This document shows, piece by piece, positions 18,741 through 29,811 of a stretch of DNA of 64,000 nucleotides. The position numbers were made by a program, and so were the translations under genes. Source of the stretch: Paracoccus zhejiangensis (GTDB taxonomy: Bacteria; Pseudomonadota; Alphaproteobacteria; Rhodobacterales; Rhodobacteraceae); assembly GCF_002847445.1 (NCBI RefSeq), contig NZ_CP025430.1, positions 3,840,501-3,904,500 on the forward strand, written 5' to 3'. The first letter of the stretch is position 1. The number at the start of each line of letters is the position of its first letter. The notes beneath the pieces were generated by a model. The model was not told the origin of the DNA. It was given only the letters and a program-made list of their open reading frames with translations, and did no database searches.

Positions 18741-19142
18741 ATGGCTGGTCGGACCGGGATGCAAATTGGGAATGATGCCCGGCAGAGTCGCGGGCGGATC
18801 GCCTGCCTGTCCGGGCGGATGGCCGAGGATGGGGTGGCGCTGCACTATGAGGCGGCGGGCTGCGCGCTTCTGGAGCGCCGCTGGCGCGGGCCGGCGGGCG
18901 AGATCGACCTGATCTTTCGGGACAGCGAGGGGCTGATTTTCGTCGAGGTGAAGAAGTCCTCCAGCCATGATCTGGCGGCACAGCGGCTGGACCGACGGCA
19001 GATGGACAGGATCTGCCTGTCGGCGCTGGATTATGCGGGCCGGGTGGATGCCGGTCGACCTGTCGCCATGCGCTTCGATGCGGCGCTGGTCGACGAGATC
19101 GGTCGGATCGAGGTGATCGAGAATGCCTTCGGCATGAACTGA
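18741..19142 (+). CDS. yraN: YraN family (UPF0102) predicted endonuclease-fold protein
   Basis: 133 aa. The UPF0102 core is complete: GRMAEDGVALHYEAAGCALL, RRWRGPAGEIDLIFRD and LIFVEVKKSS. It has the E...GEIDLI...FVEVK layout of the restriction-endonuclease-like fold. It starts immediately after the rsmI stop and is probably cotranscribed with it. The biochemical role of this widespread family is unresolved; DNA processing is usually assumed. Confidence 0.9.
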   Translation: MAGRTGMQIGNDARQSRGRIACLSGRMAEDGVALHYEAAGCALLERRWRGPAGEIDLIFRDSEGLIFVEVKKSSSHDLAAQRLDRRQMDRICLSALDYAGRVDAGRPVAMRFDAALVDEIGRIEVIENAFGMN

Positions 19143-19236
19143 TGGTCGACTATCGGGGATCGGCGCGGTTTGGGAAGGCTTGAATCCGGCCCCGGGCCTT
19201 GCGACAAGTGGCGCGCGCTGACCAAGGAGGCCCGGC

Positions 19237-20184
19237 ATGTCGCTTTCCGTTGCCCTGCAGATGGACCCGATCGAGGCGGTGTCGATCGATGCCGACAGCA
19301 CCTTCCGCATCGGGCTCGAGGCCGAGGCGCGCGGGCACCGGCTGTTTCAATACACTGTCGACCGGCTGGTCTTTGACGAGGGTCGTGTTCTGGCCACCGG
19401 GCGTCCCGTCACCCTGCGGCGTGAGAAGGGCAATCACGTCACCTTCGGCGACTGGGCCGAGGTCGATATGGCGGATTTCGACGTGGTCTGGCTGCGGCAG
19501 GATCCGCCCTTCGACATGGGCTATGTGACCTCGACCCATCTTCTGGACCGGATCCATCACGAGACGCTGGTGGTCAATGATCCCTTCTGGGTGCGCAACA
19601 GCCCCGAGAAGCTGATGGTGCTGGATTTTCCCGACCTGACCCCGCCCACCATGATCGCCCGTGACGTGGCCGCCATCCGGCGCTTCCGGGCGCGACATGG
19701 CGACATCATCGTCAAGCCGCTTTATGGCAATGGCGGTGCGGGCGTGTTCCATCTGCGGCCCGAGGATCCGAACCTCTCGTCGCTGCTGGAGACCTTTGCC
19801 GGGATCAATCGCGAGCCGATGATCGCGCAGAAGTATCTGCCGGCGGTGGTCAAGGGTGACAAGCGGATCATCCTCGTCGATGGCGAGCCGGTGGGCGCGA
19901 TCAACCGGGTGCCGGCGGCGGGCGAGGCGCGGTCGAACATGCATGTGGGTGGCCGGCCCGAGAAGGTCGGGCTGACCGAGCGTGAGCGCGAGATCTGCAA
20001 TGTGATCGGCCCGGTCCTGCACGAAAAGGGGCTGATCTTCACCGGCATCGACGTGATCGATGGTTGGCTGACCGAGATCAATGTCACCTCACCCACCGGC
20101 ATCCAGGAGCTGGAGCGGTTCGACGGGGTCAATGCCGCTGCGCTGATCTGGGAGGCCATCGAGGGGCGGCTGGCGGCGCGTTAG
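19237..20184 (+). CDS. gshB: Glutathione synthetase
   Basis: 315 aa, the standard bacterial GshB length. It starts [20 protein letters not shown] (typical), with an AAGGAGG ribosome site just upstream. ATP-grasp motifs are present: [38 protein letters not shown] and a [20 protein letters not shown] metal/ATP site. It joins gamma-glutamylcysteine and glycine to make glutathione. It lies 94 bp downstream of yraN and may share its transcript. Confidence 0.96.
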   Translation: MSLSVALQMDPIEAVSIDADSTFRIGLEAEARGHRLFQYTVDRLVFDEGRVLATGRPVTLRREKGNHVTFGDWAEVDMADFDVVWLRQDPPFDMGYVTSTHLLDRIHHETLVVNDPFWVRNSPEKLMVLDFPDLTPPTMIARDVAAIRRFRARHGDIIVKPLYGNGGAGVFHLRPEDPNLSSLLETFAGINREPMIAQKYLPAVVKGDKRIILVDGEPVGAINRVPAAGEARSNMHVGGRPEKVGLTEREREICNVIGPVLHEKGLIFTGIDVIDGWLTEINVTSPTGIQELERFDGVNAAALIWEAIEGRLAAR

Positions 20185-20243
20185 ACCGGTGTTTCCGGCG
20201 TCGGCGCTGACATGAGCCGGCTGATCTCGGTGCCGGGCATGGC

Positions 20244-21023
20244 TTAGGCAGCATAGGTAAAGGTGCCCCGTGTCCTGACTTCCTCGGCCGCGCGCATCAG
20301 CGCGCCAAGCGCGGCGCGGGCGAAGGAGCCGCCGACGCTGATCCTGCGCACCCCGGCCTCGGACAGATCGTCCACGGAATGGCTGGGTCCGGAGAGGCAT
20401 ATGACCACATTCACCGGCCGGTCCACCGAGCGACAGACCGTGCGGATCGACTCGAGATCGGGCAGGCCCGGCGCATAGAGCACATCGGCGCCGGCCTCGG
20501 CAAAGGCCTGCAGGCGGCGGATGGTATCGGCGAGGTCGGACCGGCCGCGGAGGAAATTCTCGGCCCGAGCAGTCAGCAGGAAGGGTTGTCCCTGACTGGC
20601 CTCGGCAGCGGCGCGGATGCGGTCGACCGCGATGTCGAACTCGTGGATCGGTGCGGCGGGATCGCCGGTCGCATCCTCGATAGAGCCGCCGACAAGGCCG
20701 ATCCCGGCGGCGAGCCGAATGGTCTCGGCGCAGGTTTCGGGATCCGTGCCAAACCCGTCCTCGAGATCCGCGCTGACCGGAAGATCGGTGGCGGCGACAA
20801 TTTCGGATGCATTTTCCAGGATTTCGTCGCGGCTGAGGCTGGCCGCGGAATCGCGCTTGCCTTTGGCGAAGGCATAGCCGGCACTGGTCGTTGCCAGCGC
20901 CGCGAAGCCGAGACTGGCGAGCAGCCGGGCGGTGCCGGCATCCCAGGGGTTGGGGATGACGAAGGCGGCCTCGCCTTCGTGCAGCGCCTTGAACTGCTGG
21001 AATTTCCTAAGCTGGTCGGTCAT
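20244..21023 (-). CDS. Isocitrate lyase / PEP phosphomutase superfamily protein
   Basis: 259 aa. Family features are VIPNPWDAGTARLLASLGF, TTSAGYAFAKG, the metal-site region VSADLEDGFG and GGSIEDATGD, and LLTARAENFLRGR. It lacks the KKCGH motif of true isocitrate lyase, which places it among the smaller ICL/PEPM enzymes (oxaloacetate decarboxylase, 2-methylisocitrate lyase or phosphonate-related). The substrate cannot be assigned. It is convergent with gshB and stands apart from comM, so context does not help. Confidence 0.85.
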   Translation of the reverse strand: MTDQLRKFQQFKALHEGEAAFVIPNPWDAGTARLLASLGFAALATTSAGYAFAKGKRDSAASLSRDEILENASEIVAATDLPVSADLEDGFGTDPETCAETIRLAAGIGLVGGSIEDATGDPAAPIHEFDIAVDRIRAAAEASQGQPFLLTARAENFLRGRSDLADTIRRLQAFAEAGADVLYAPGLPDLESIRTVCRSVDRPVNVVICLSGPSHSVDDLSEAGVRRISVGGSFARAALGALMRAAEEVRTRGTFTYAA

Positions 21024-21075
21024 GGCTTGACCCTTTCGCGCCCGGCGAGCCTAGCACAGAATTGCGAGGGGCGGG

Positions 21076-22590
21076 TCAGCCACCGGCGAGGAAGGGCAGG
21101 CGATAGCTGATCGCCTCTGCCAGATGGTTCACCCGCACGGCCTCGCTGGCGTCCAGGTCGGCGATGGTGCGGGCGGTGCGCAGGATGCGGTGATACCCGC
21201 GGGCCGAGAGGCCGAGGCGTTCCGAGGCTTTCAGGATTAGCGCCCGGCCCTCGGCATCAGGGGCCGCGATCTCGTCGAGAATCGCGCCCGAGGCCTCGGC
21301 ATTCACCCTTGCGCTCGACCGGCCCTCGAAGCGGCGCGTCTGGACGCTGCGGGCGGCGGCGATGCGCAGGGCGATGGTGGCCGAAGTCTCGCCATCCGCC
21401 GGCAGATCGAGATCCAGGAAGCTGACCTGCGGCACCTCGATCCTGAGGTCGAAGCGATCCATCAGCGGACCGGAGATCTTGCCCATGTAGTCGGCGCCGC
21501 AGGCCGGAACGCGGGCGCAGGCGCGGGCCGGGTCGGCCAGGTGGCCGCAGCGGCAGGGATTGGCGGCGGCGATCAGCTGGAAGCGGCAGGGATAGCGGAT
21601 ATGGGCATTGGCGCGGGCCACCACCACCTCGCCGGTCTCGATCGGCTGGCGCAGGGTTTCCAGCACCGGGCGCGAGAATTCGGGAAACTCGTCCAGAAAC
21701 AGCACGCCGTTATGGGCAAGGCTGATCTCGCCCGGCTTGGCGCTGCGGCCACCGCCGACGATGGCGGCCATCGAGGCGGTGTGATGGGGTTCGCGCATCG
21801 GGGCGTGGCGGGGGATGCCGCCATCCGTGAGGGTACCGGCCAGCGAATGGATCATCGAAGTTTCCAGCGCCTCGGCCGGGGTCAGCGGCGGCAAGAGGCC
21901 CGGCAGGCGGGCGGCCAGCATGGATTTGCCGGCGCCGGGCGGGCCGACCATCAAGAGGTGATGGCGGCCGGCGGCGGCGATCTCGATGGCGCGCTTGGCG
22001 CGTTCCTGGCCGCGCACCTCGGACATGCAGCGGTTCAGCGCCGGGGTGATGACGGTGCCGGGCCGGGCCGGGATCAGCGGGGTCCGGTCGGTCAGGTGGT
22101 CGACGGCTTCGCGCAGGGTCGAAGGCGCCAACACCGGGACCGTCTCGACCCATGCGGCCTCGGGACCGCAGGGGGCGGGGCAGATCAGGGCGCGATCCTC
22201 TTCGGCTGCGGCCATGGCGGCGGGCAGCGCGCCCGAGACGGCGACCAGCCGACCGTCGAGCGCCAGTTCGCCCAACGCGACGCAGCGGCCCAGCTCGTCA
22301 TGGGGAATCACCTCGATCGCGGCCAGCACCGCCAGTGCGATCGGCAGGTCGAAATGCGAACCCTCTTTCGGCAGGTCGGCGGGCGAGAGGTTCACCGTGA
22401 TCCGCCGGCTGGGTAGCGCCACCGACAGCGCGTCGAAGGCCGCCCGCACCCGTTCGCGCGCCTCGCTGACCGCCTTGTCGGGCAGGCCGACGATGGAAAA
22501 GCCGGGCAAGCCCGGCGAGACCGAGCATTGCACCTCGACCAGCCGGGCCTCGACCCCCTCGAAGGCGACCGAATAGGCGATCGCGACCAT
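21076..22590 (-). CDS. comM: YifB/ComM family Mg-chelatase-like AAA+ ATPase
   Basis: 504 aa. The N-terminal ChlI domain has VQCSVSPGLPGFSIVGLPDKA and TVNLSPADLPKEGSHFDLPI. The AAA+ core has Walker A GPPGAGKSMLAARLPGLLPP and Walker B GVLFLDEFPEF. A zinc-like pair of Cys clusters (NPCRCGH, CARVPAC) and a C-terminal Mg-chelatase helical domain follow. ComM is a hexameric branch-migration helicase that helps integrate incoming DNA during natural transformation; the gene is widespread even in species not known to be competent. It is divergent from coaBC. Confidence 0.93.
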   Translation of the reverse strand: MVAIAYSVAFEGVEARLVEVQCSVSPGLPGFSIVGLPDKAVSEARERVRAAFDALSVALPSRRITVNLSPADLPKEGSHFDLPIALAVLAAIEVIPHDELGRCVALGELALDGRLVAVSGALPAAMAAAEEDRALICPAPCGPEAAWVETVPVLAPSTLREAVDHLTDRTPLIPARPGTVITPALNRCMSEVRGQERAKRAIEIAAAGRHHLLMVGPPGAGKSMLAARLPGLLPPLTPAEALETSMIHSLAGTLTDGGIPRHAPMREPHHTASMAAIVGGGRSAKPGEISLAHNGVLFLDEFPEFSRPVLETLRQPIETGEVVVARANAHIRYPCRFQLIAAANPCRCGHLADPARACARVPACGADYMGKISGPLMDRFDLRIEVPQVSFLDLDLPADGETSATIALRIAAARSVQTRRFEGRSSARVNAEASGAILDEIAAPDAEGRALILKASERLGLSARGYHRILRTARTIADLDASEAVRVNHLAEAISYRLPFLAGG

Positions 22591-22714
22591 CTGCCCCCCA
22601 CCTGCTTTGGGGAAACCCCTAGCCGGGCCGCGTTAAGATGCGGTTAACGGGTCCGCTTCCTTGCGCCAGAGGGGGCGGGCGTCTATCTGTCGGGCAGGCA
22701 AAAAGGGGGCCGGA

Positions 22715-23962
22715 ATGGACGGAAAACGCATCCTGCTGATCATCGGCGGCGGCATCGCGGCCTACAAGATTCCGGCGCTGATCCGGCTGTTCAAGCGCGA
22801 GGGCGCGGCGGTGACGCCGGTGCTGACCCGCGCCGGCGCACAGTTCACGACGCCGATGACGGTCTCGGTTCTGGCCGGCGAGGCGGTGCATGAGGATCTG
22901 TTCGACATCTCGAACGAGGCCGAGATCGGCCATATCGCCCTGACCCGCAATGCCGATCTGGTCGTCGTTGCGCCGGCCACCGCCGACATGATGGCAAAGA
23001 TGGCGAACGGGCTGGCGGATGACCTGGCTTCGACCCTGCTTCTGGCCTCGAACAAGAAGGTGCTGGTGGCGCCGGCGATGAATGTGCGTATGTGGCTGCA
23101 TCCGGCGACGCAGCGCAATTTGGCGCAGTTGAAGGCCGATGGCATCCTGACCGTCGGGCCGGACCGGGGCGAGATGGCCTGTGGCGAGTTCGGCGCCGGC
23201 CGCATGTCCGAGCCAGAGGAAATTCTGGAGGCGGCGCGGGGTCTCTTGGGCGAGGCCCCGCGCAGCGCCGGGCTGTTGCGGCTGACGCCCGAGATCCGGG
23301 TCGCGACCGGCCCGCTGAGCGGCAAGCATGTCATTGTGACCTCGGGGCCGACCCACGAGCCGATCGACCCGGTGCGCTACATTGCCAACCGCTCGTCCGG
23401 GGCGCAGGGGACGGCGATTGCGGCGGCACTGAGGGATCTTGGCGCGCGGGTCAGTTTCGTGACCGGCCCGGCGACGGTGCCGCCGCCCGAGGGGGTCGAT
23501 GTGATCGGCGTTGAGACAGCGCAGGCGATGCGCGATGCAGTGGCGGCGGCGCTGCCGGCGGATGCGGCGGTGATGGCGGCGGCGGTGGCTGACTGGCGGG
23601 TCGAGAATGCCAGCCAGTCGAAGATAAAGAAGGACGGCATGGGTAATTTCCCGGTGCTGAGCTTTGCCGAGAATCCCGATATTCTCGCCTGGGTCAGCCA
23701 GTTGACCGAGGGCCGGCCGCAGCTTGTCGTGGGCTTTGCCGCCGAGACCGATGACGTGGTTGCGCACGCGACCGCGAAGCGGCTGCGCAAGCAGGCCGAC
23801 TGGATCGTCGCCAATGATGTCAGCCCGGCGACCGGGATCATGGGTGGCACGGAAAACGCCGTGACGGTGATCCGCGACGATGGCGCGACGGAATGGCCGC
23901 GCATGGCGAAGGATGCGGTGGCGCGGCGTCTGGCCGACGAGATCGCCAAGGCGCTGGCATGA
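22715..23962 (+). CDS. coaBC: Bifunctional phosphopantothenoylcysteine decarboxylase / synthetase CoaBC
   Basis: 415 aa from ATG 22715, which has AAAAGGGGG upstream. The CoaC flavodoxin-like half shows IIGGGIAAYKIPALIRLF, GHIALTRNADLVVVAPATAD (active-site His), PAMNVRMW and the catalytic-Cys flap MACGEFGAGRM. The CoaB half shows TSGPTHEPIDPVRYIANRSS and SKIKKDGMGNFPVLSFAENP. It performs two steps of coenzyme A synthesis. Its stop overlaps the next ATG (ATGA), which ties CoA synthesis to the sulfur-mobilisation operon. Confidence 0.95.
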   Translation: MDGKRILLIIGGGIAAYKIPALIRLFKREGAAVTPVLTRAGAQFTTPMTVSVLAGEAVHEDLFDISNEAEIGHIALTRNADLVVVAPATADMMAKMANGLADDLASTLLLASNKKVLVAPAMNVRMWLHPATQRNLAQLKADGILTVGPDRGEMACGEFGAGRMSEPEEILEAARGLLGEAPRSAGLLRLTPEIRVATGPLSGKHVIVTSGPTHEPIDPVRYIANRSSGAQGTAIAAALRDLGARVSFVTGPATVPPPEGVDVIGVETAQAMRDAVAAALPADAAVMAAAVADWRVENASQSKIKKDGMGNFPVLSFAENPDILAWVSQLTEGRPQLVVGFAAETDDVVAHATAKRLRKQADWIVANDVSPATGIMGGTENAVTVIRDDGATEWPRMAKDAVARRLADEIAKALA

Positions 23963-25002
23963 GCCGGCACTACCTCGACTGGAACGCCACCACGCCGCTG
24001 CGCCCCGAGGTCAAGGCGGCGATGGTCGAGGCGATGGAGATCGCGGGTAACCCGTCATCGGTCCATAGCGAGGGGCGGGCGGCCAAGATGCTGCTGGAAC
24101 GCTCGCGCGAGGCTTTGGCGACGGCTCTGGGGGCCGAAGGGGCGGATGTGATCTTCACCTCCGGCACGACCGAGGCGGCGGCGATGGTGCTGCCGGGGCG
24201 CGGGATCCACTGCGCGCCGGCCGAGCACAGCGCCATCAAGGTCTGGTGCGAGCAGGATCTGGCGGTGGATCAGGACGGCATCATCTCCGTGCCCGATCCG
24301 GGCCGCGCGACGCTGCAACTGGCGAATAACGAAACCGGGGTGATGCAGGATCTGCCGCAGGGGCTGGGCTCCAGCGACCTGACCCAGGCCTTCGGCAAGG
24401 TGCCTTTCGCCTTCAACTGGCTGGGCGTCACCGCCGGTTTCGTCAGCGCGCACAAGCTGGGCGGTCCCAAGGGCATCGGCGCATTGATCCTGAAGAAGGG
24501 CACCGAGATCGAGGCGCTGATTCGCGGCGGCGGGCAGGAACAGGGCCGTCGGGCCGGAACCGAGAACCTGATCGGCATTGCCGGCTTTGCCGCCGCCGCC
24601 ACGGCGGCGCAGCGCGAGCTGGAGGATGGCACATGGGAGCGCGTGGCCGAGCTGCGCGACGGGCTGGAGGCGCGGATACTGGCGGCTTCCCCCGGCGCAA
24701 TGATCGCCGGAAAAGGGGCGCGGCGCTTGCCCAACACCACCTGCGTTCTTACATCCGGTTGGAAGGGTGAAACGCAGGTCATGCAGATGGATCTGGCGGG
24801 CTTTGCCATTTCGGCGGGTTCGGCCTGTTCCTCGGGCAAGGTCCGGGCCAGCGGCGTCTTGCAGGCGATGGGTTATTCGGATAGCGACGCCGCCTCGGCC
24901 ATCCGCGTTTCCCTTGGGCCCGCCACAACGGCGGATGAGGTGAATCGCTTTGCGAATGCGTGGGAATCAGCGTATTCGCGGTGGCGCGACAGACATGGCT
25001 GA
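23959..25002 (+). CDS. Cysteine desulfurase (IscS/NifS-like)
   Basis: 347 aa from ATG 23959, overlapping coaBC. PLP fold type I with YLDWNATTPLRPEV at the N-terminus, NPSSVHSEGR, the TSGTTEAAAM phosphate-binding loop, APAEHSAIK, the Schiff-base Lys in FVSAHKLGGPKGIGAL, GGGQEQGRRAGTEN, and the catalytic Cys in SAGSACSSGKVRASGVL. The closest type is the shorter class I desulfurase at the head of alphaproteobacterial suf operons, distinct from SufS, which ends this operon. It releases sulfur from cysteine for Fe-S assembly. It is somewhat shorter than IscS (about 400 aa). Confidence 0.9.
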   Translation: MSRHYLDWNATTPLRPEVKAAMVEAMEIAGNPSSVHSEGRAAKMLLERSREALATALGAEGADVIFTSGTTEAAAMVLPGRGIHCAPAEHSAIKVWCEQDLAVDQDGIISVPDPGRATLQLANNETGVMQDLPQGLGSSDLTQAFGKVPFAFNWLGVTAGFVSAHKLGGPKGIGALILKKGTEIEALIRGGGQEQGRRAGTENLIGIAGFAAAATAAQRELEDGTWERVAELRDGLEARILAASPGAMIAGKGARRLPNTTCVLTSGWKGETQVMQMDLAGFAISAGSACSSGKVRASGVLQAMGYSDSDAASAIRVSLGPATTADEVNRFANAWESAYSRWRDRHG

Positions 25003-25032
25003 CCGGACAGGTTGCCAGAGGAAGGGCGAAAG

Positions 25033-26550
25033 ATGAGCGAGACCGATCTTGAGGTGCGCGAGGGCGTCGACCGGGAAACCGTCGAGACCGTGCAGAACAT
25101 GGGCAGCTATAAATATGGCTGGGACACCGAGATCGAGATGGAATACGCCCCCAAGGGCGTGAACGAGGATATCGTCCGTCTGATCTCGCAGAAGAATGAA
25201 GAACCGGAATGGATGACCGAGTGGCGGCTGCAGGCCTTCCGCCGCTGGCAGACCATGACCGAACCGAAATGGGCGATGCTGAACTATCCCGAGATCGATT
25301 ATCAGGATATTCACTACTATGCCCGCCCGAAAAGCATGGAAGTGAAGCCGAAGTCGCTGGACGAGGTCGATCCCAAGCTGCTGGCGACTTATGAAAAGCT
25401 GGGCATCCCGCTGAAGGAACAGATGATCCTTGCAGGCGTCGAGGGTGCAGAGAATGCCCCCGCCGAGGGCCGCAAGGTCGCCGTGGATGCGGTCTTTGAC
25501 TCTGTCAGCGTCGGCACCACCTTCAAGGACGAACTTGCCAAGGCCGGGGTCATCTTCTGCTCGATCTCCGAGGCGATCCGCGAGCATCCCGAACTGGTGA
25601 AGAAATACCTGGGTTCGGTCGTGCCGCAATCGGACAACTTCTTCGCCACGCTGAACTCGGCAGTCTTTTCCGACGGCTCCTTCGTCTATGTGCCGCCGAA
25701 CACCCGCTGCCCGATGGAGCTGTCGACCTATTTCCGCATGAACGCGGAAAACACCGGCCAGTTCGAGCGCACGCTGATCATCGCCGACAAGGGCAGCTAT
25801 GTCAGCTATCTGGAGGGTTGCACCGCGCCCAAGCGCGACACCGCGCAGCTGCACGCCGCCGTGGTCGAGATCGTCATTCTGGAAGATGCCGAGGTGAAAT
25901 ACTCGACCGTTCAGAACTGGTTCCCCGGCGACGAGGAAGGCAAGGGCGGCATCTACAACTTCGTCACCAAACGCGCCGATTGCCGCGAGGCCCGCGCGAA
26001 GGTGATGTGGACGCAGGTCGAGACCGGATCGGCGATCACCTGGAAATACCCCTCCTGCATCCTGCGCGGCGAGGAAAGCAGCGGCGAATTCTACTCGATC
26101 GCCATCGCCAATAACATGCAGCAGGCCGATACCGGCACCAAGATGATCCATTTGGGCAAGAATTCGCGCTCGCGGATCGTGTCCAAGGGCATCTCGGCGG
26201 GCAAGGCGCAGAACACCTATCGCGGTCTGGTGTCGATGCACCCCAAGGCCACGAACAGCCGCAACTATACCCAGTGCGACAGCCTGCTGATCGGCGACAA
26301 ATGCGGTGCGCATACCGTGCCCTATATCGAGGTGAAGAACACCTCGAGCCGGGTAGAGCACGAGGCGACCACCTCGAAGGTCGATGATGACCAGCTGTTC
26401 TACTGCCGCTCGCGCGGGATGGACGAGGAAGAGGCGGTGGCGGTGATCGTCAACGGCTTCGTCCGCGAGGTGCTGCAGGCGCTGCCGATGGAGTTCGCCA
26501 TGGAGGCGCAGAGCCTTGTGGCGATCAGCCTTGAGGGTTCGGTCGGATAA
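25033..26550 (+). CDS. sufB: Fe-S cluster assembly scaffold SufB
   Basis: 505 aa from ATG 25033, with AGGAAGGGCG upstream (7 codons of open frame precede it). Family blocks: [60 protein letters not shown], and the C-terminal [20 protein letters not shown] with a reactive Cys region. SufB builds and holds nascent clusters in the SufBCD complex. It is directly followed by sufC and sufD. Confidence 0.97.
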   Translation: MSETDLEVREGVDRETVETVQNMGSYKYGWDTEIEMEYAPKGVNEDIVRLISQKNEEPEWMTEWRLQAFRRWQTMTEPKWAMLNYPEIDYQDIHYYARPKSMEVKPKSLDEVDPKLLATYEKLGIPLKEQMILAGVEGAENAPAEGRKVAVDAVFDSVSVGTTFKDELAKAGVIFCSISEAIREHPELVKKYLGSVVPQSDNFFATLNSAVFSDGSFVYVPPNTRCPMELSTYFRMNAENTGQFERTLIIADKGSYVSYLEGCTAPKRDTAQLHAAVVEIVILEDAEVKYSTVQNWFPGDEEGKGGIYNFVTKRADCREARAKVMWTQVETGSAITWKYPSCILRGEESSGEFYSIAIANNMQQADTGTKMIHLGKNSRSRIVSKGISAGKAQNTYRGLVSMHPKATNSRNYTQCDSLLIGDKCGAHTVPYIEVKNTSSRVEHEATTSKVDDDQLFYCRSRGMDEEEAVAVIVNGFVREVLQALPMEFAMEAQSLVAISLEGSVG

Positions 26551-26631
26551 AAGATGCGCGCTGTCCGGTCGGACGGCGCAGGGAACAATGCGCAGGCGAG
26601 GGCCGCTGCGCCGAAGATGATGGGATGTAAG

Positions 26632-27386
<755 letters not shown>

Positions 27387-27387
<1 letters not shown>

Positions 27388-28727
27388 TGTCTGACGTCGC
27401 CGTCAAGGCCAAGGATGCCGCGCCGCCTGCCGGTGGTGCGAGCAAGACCGCCGATGCGCTGGCCGCGCGGCTGGATGTGCTGACCCTGCCCAAGGGCGGC
27501 TTTACCGCCGCCGCGCGCGCCGATGCGCTGGCCCGTCTGCAGGCGATGGGCCTGCCCGGCCCGCGCGACGAATACTGGCGCTATACCGATCCGCGCGCCT
27601 TCAACGCGCCCATTCCCGCACCGATCCCGATCGAGGACAAGGCACCGGATTCGCCGCTGTTCATCGATCTCGACGCGATCCGTCTGATCTTCGTCGATGG
27701 CGTATTCGACGCGGCAGAAAGCTCGGATCTTTCGGGCGAGGGGCTGGAAATCGACCTGCTGTCGCAGGCCGACCAGTCGGGTAGCCATTGGGCCGCCGAT
27801 CTTTACGGCGTGCTGGAAACCGCCGGCCAGACTCCGGTCAAGCGGCCCTTCGCGGCGCTGAACACCTTGGCCGCTGCCGAGGGCGTGTTGATCCGCGTCA
27901 CCGGCAAGCCGTCAAAGCCGGTCCATATCCTGCACCGCCGCGCCAGTGCCGAGGCCGATGTCACATGGCATCACGTCATCCGACTGGAAGAGGGGGCAGA
28001 GTTGACGCTGCTGGAAACCGGCATGGTCGGCGCGCGCAGCAATGGCATGATCGAGGCTGATCTGGCCAAGGGCGCCAAGCTGCACCACATCGCCGCCAAG
28101 CGGGCAGGGCATCAGAAGCTGGGCTTCTCGGCCACCTTCGCGCGGGTCGCCGCCGAGGCGCAATTCAAGAGCTTCAACCTTTCGGTCAACGGCACGCTGA
28201 TGCGCCACGAGGGCGTGATCGAGTTCGTCGGCGACGACGCGGTGGCCCATATCGCCGCCGCCGTACTGGGCGACGGGGCCAAGGGCCCGTTCCACCACGA
28301 CGACACGGTTTTCGTGACCCACGGGGCCGAACGCTGCGAAAGCCGGCAGGTCTTCAAGAAGGTGCTGAAGAACGGCGCCAAGGGCGTGTTCCAGGGCAAG
28401 ATCCTGGTCAAGCCCGGCGCGCAGAAGACCGACGGCTACCAGATCAGCCAAGCGCTGCTTCTGGACGAGGACAGCCAGTTCCTCGCCAAGCCCGAGTTGG
28501 AAATCTATGCCGATGACGTGGTTTGCAGCCACGGCTCGACCACCGGCGCGCTGGACGAAACGGCGCTGTTCTATCTGCGCTCGCGCGGGGTTCCGAAGGA
28601 ACGCGCCATCGTCCTCTTGGTGCTGTCCTTCCTGGCCGACGCCTTGGCCGAGGTCGAGGACGAGGACCTGCGCAGCCAGATCAATGGCCGGTTGGAAGCA
28701 TGGCTGACGCGCCGCGCCAAGGTATAG
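27387..28727 (+). CDS. sufD: Fe-S assembly protein SufD
   Basis: 446 aa. The ATG shares its A with the sufC stop (TGATG), with GGAGG 9-13 bp upstream. Family features are PGPRDEYWRYTDPRAF near the N-terminus, GKILVKPGAQKTDGYQISQA, and the C-terminal CSHGSTTGALDETALFYLRS with RGVPKERAIVLLVLSFLAD. It partners SufB as the pseudo-symmetric half of the scaffold. A small membrane-protein gene begins inside its last 28 bp. Confidence 0.96.
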
Positions 28728-29218
28728 GCCCCGCGCCGCGCGGCATCCTGCCGCGCGTGCTGCAAAGCTGGTGGGCCCCGCGCCGGGTGGTGCGGGGGAT
28801 GGCCGATATGCCCGACCGGGCGCAACTGGTCGTGCTGATGGCGGCGATGCTGATCTTTCTACTGGCGCAGGCCCCCGGCCATGCACGGGCGGCGGCGCTG
28901 GATCCGTCGGTGCCGCTCGAGGCGCGGATGGGCGGGGCGCTGATGGCGGTGATGTTCCTGATGCCGCTGATCGCCTATGGCGTAGCGGCACTGGTGGGTG
29001 GGATGATGCGGCTGACGCGCTGGCGGATCGCGCCGAGCCATTCGCGGCTGGCGCTGTTCTGGGCGCTTCTGGCCGTCGCACCGGCGATGCTGCTGGCCGG
29101 ACTGGTTGGCGGGATGATCGGGTCGGGGCCGGCGCTGTCGCTGGTGCAGACCGTGGCCGGGATCGGCTTTCTGATGATTTGGGGCGCGGGCATTGCCGCG
29201 CTGGCGGTGAAGGCATGA
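28700..29218 (+). CDS. Hypothetical membrane protein inside the suf operon
   Basis: 172 aa from ATG 28700 (ggaag 3-7 bp upstream), overlapping sufD by 28 bp. The N-terminus is basic, then four hydrophobic segments at about 35-60, 77-101, 112-137 and 147-170. A motif resembling ALVGGMMRLTRWRIAPSHSR lies in the middle loop. No cofactor-binding motif or Cys cluster is visible. The stop overlaps the next gene by 4 bp (ATGA), and both lie between sufD and sufS, so they are cotranscribed. The pair may form a small membrane complex; function unknown. Confidence 0.75.
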   Translation: MADAPRQGIGPAPRGILPRVLQSWWAPRRVVRGMADMPDRAQLVVLMAAMLIFLLAQAPGHARAAALDPSVPLEARMGGALMAVMFLMPLIAYGVAALVGGMMRLTRWRIAPSHSRLALFWALLAVAPAMLLAGLVGGMIGSGPALSLVQTVAGIGFLMIWGAGIAALAVKA

Positions 29219-29811
29219 ACGGGCTGGATTTTCGGGCATTGGTCGGGCTGACATTGCGCAGCCCCATGGCGGCAGGCCGCGAAGTGCTGGCCGCCGACCT
29301 GCCCATGGCGGCGCGTTGGGCCTCGGCCGTGCTGGTCGTCTCGCTGGCGGCGATCCTTGCCTGGGTCACGGCGGCGATGCTGCCGGCGGCACCCGAGGGC
29401 GAGCCCTCGCCCTTCGCCTGGTTCGGGCGCCAGCCGTTGTTGCTGGCCGGCTTCCAACTGGTCGCGCTGACGGTGACTGCCGGGCTGATGTCCGGGGTCG
29501 GGCGTCTGTTCGGTGGCGAGGGCCGGTTCGAGGATGCGCTGATCCTGACCGTCTGGCTCGAGGCGATCCTGCTGCTGGTGCAGGCGCTGCAGATCGTTCT
29601 GATGCCGTTTTCCTCGGATCTCGCAGCCATGCTGGGCATCGCCGCAGCGGGGATGTTCTTCTATCTGACCGTGCAATTCACCAAGCTGCTGCACGGCTTC
29701 CGTAGTGGCTGGAAGGTGCTTCTGGTGATGCTGGCAACGATGCTCGCGCTGGGTTTCGTGCTGTCCTTCATCGCCGCCGCCTTCGGCCTGATGCCCGAGG
29801 TGCAGCCATGA
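29215..29811 (+). CDS. YIP1-family membrane protein inside the suf operon
   Basis: 198 aa. It begins MNGLDFRALVGLTLRSP followed by AGREVLAADLPM, the start pattern of bacterial YIP1-domain proteins. About five hydrophobic segments follow (37-58, 75-98, 114-136, 142-160, 171-192). It overlaps its neighbours on both sides by 4 bp (ATGA junctions with the preceding membrane gene and with sufS), which signals tight translational coupling. A link to Fe-S assembly is suggested only by position. Confidence 0.8.
   Translation: MNGLDFRALVGLTLRSPMAAGREVLAADLPMAARWASAVLVVSLAAILAWVTAAMLPAAPEGEPSPFAWFGRQPLLLAGFQLVALTVTAGLMSGVGRLFGGEGRFEDALILTVWLEAILLLVQALQIVLMPFSSDLAAMLGIAAAGMFFYLTVQFTKLLHGFRSGWKVLLVMLATMLALGFVLSFIAAAFGLMPEVQP

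Noticed and set aside
23893..23958. Upstream extension of the cysteine desulfurase into coaBC
   Set aside because: The family begins at the SRHYLDWNATTPLRP segment, and the ATGA overlap at 23959 is a normal coupling.
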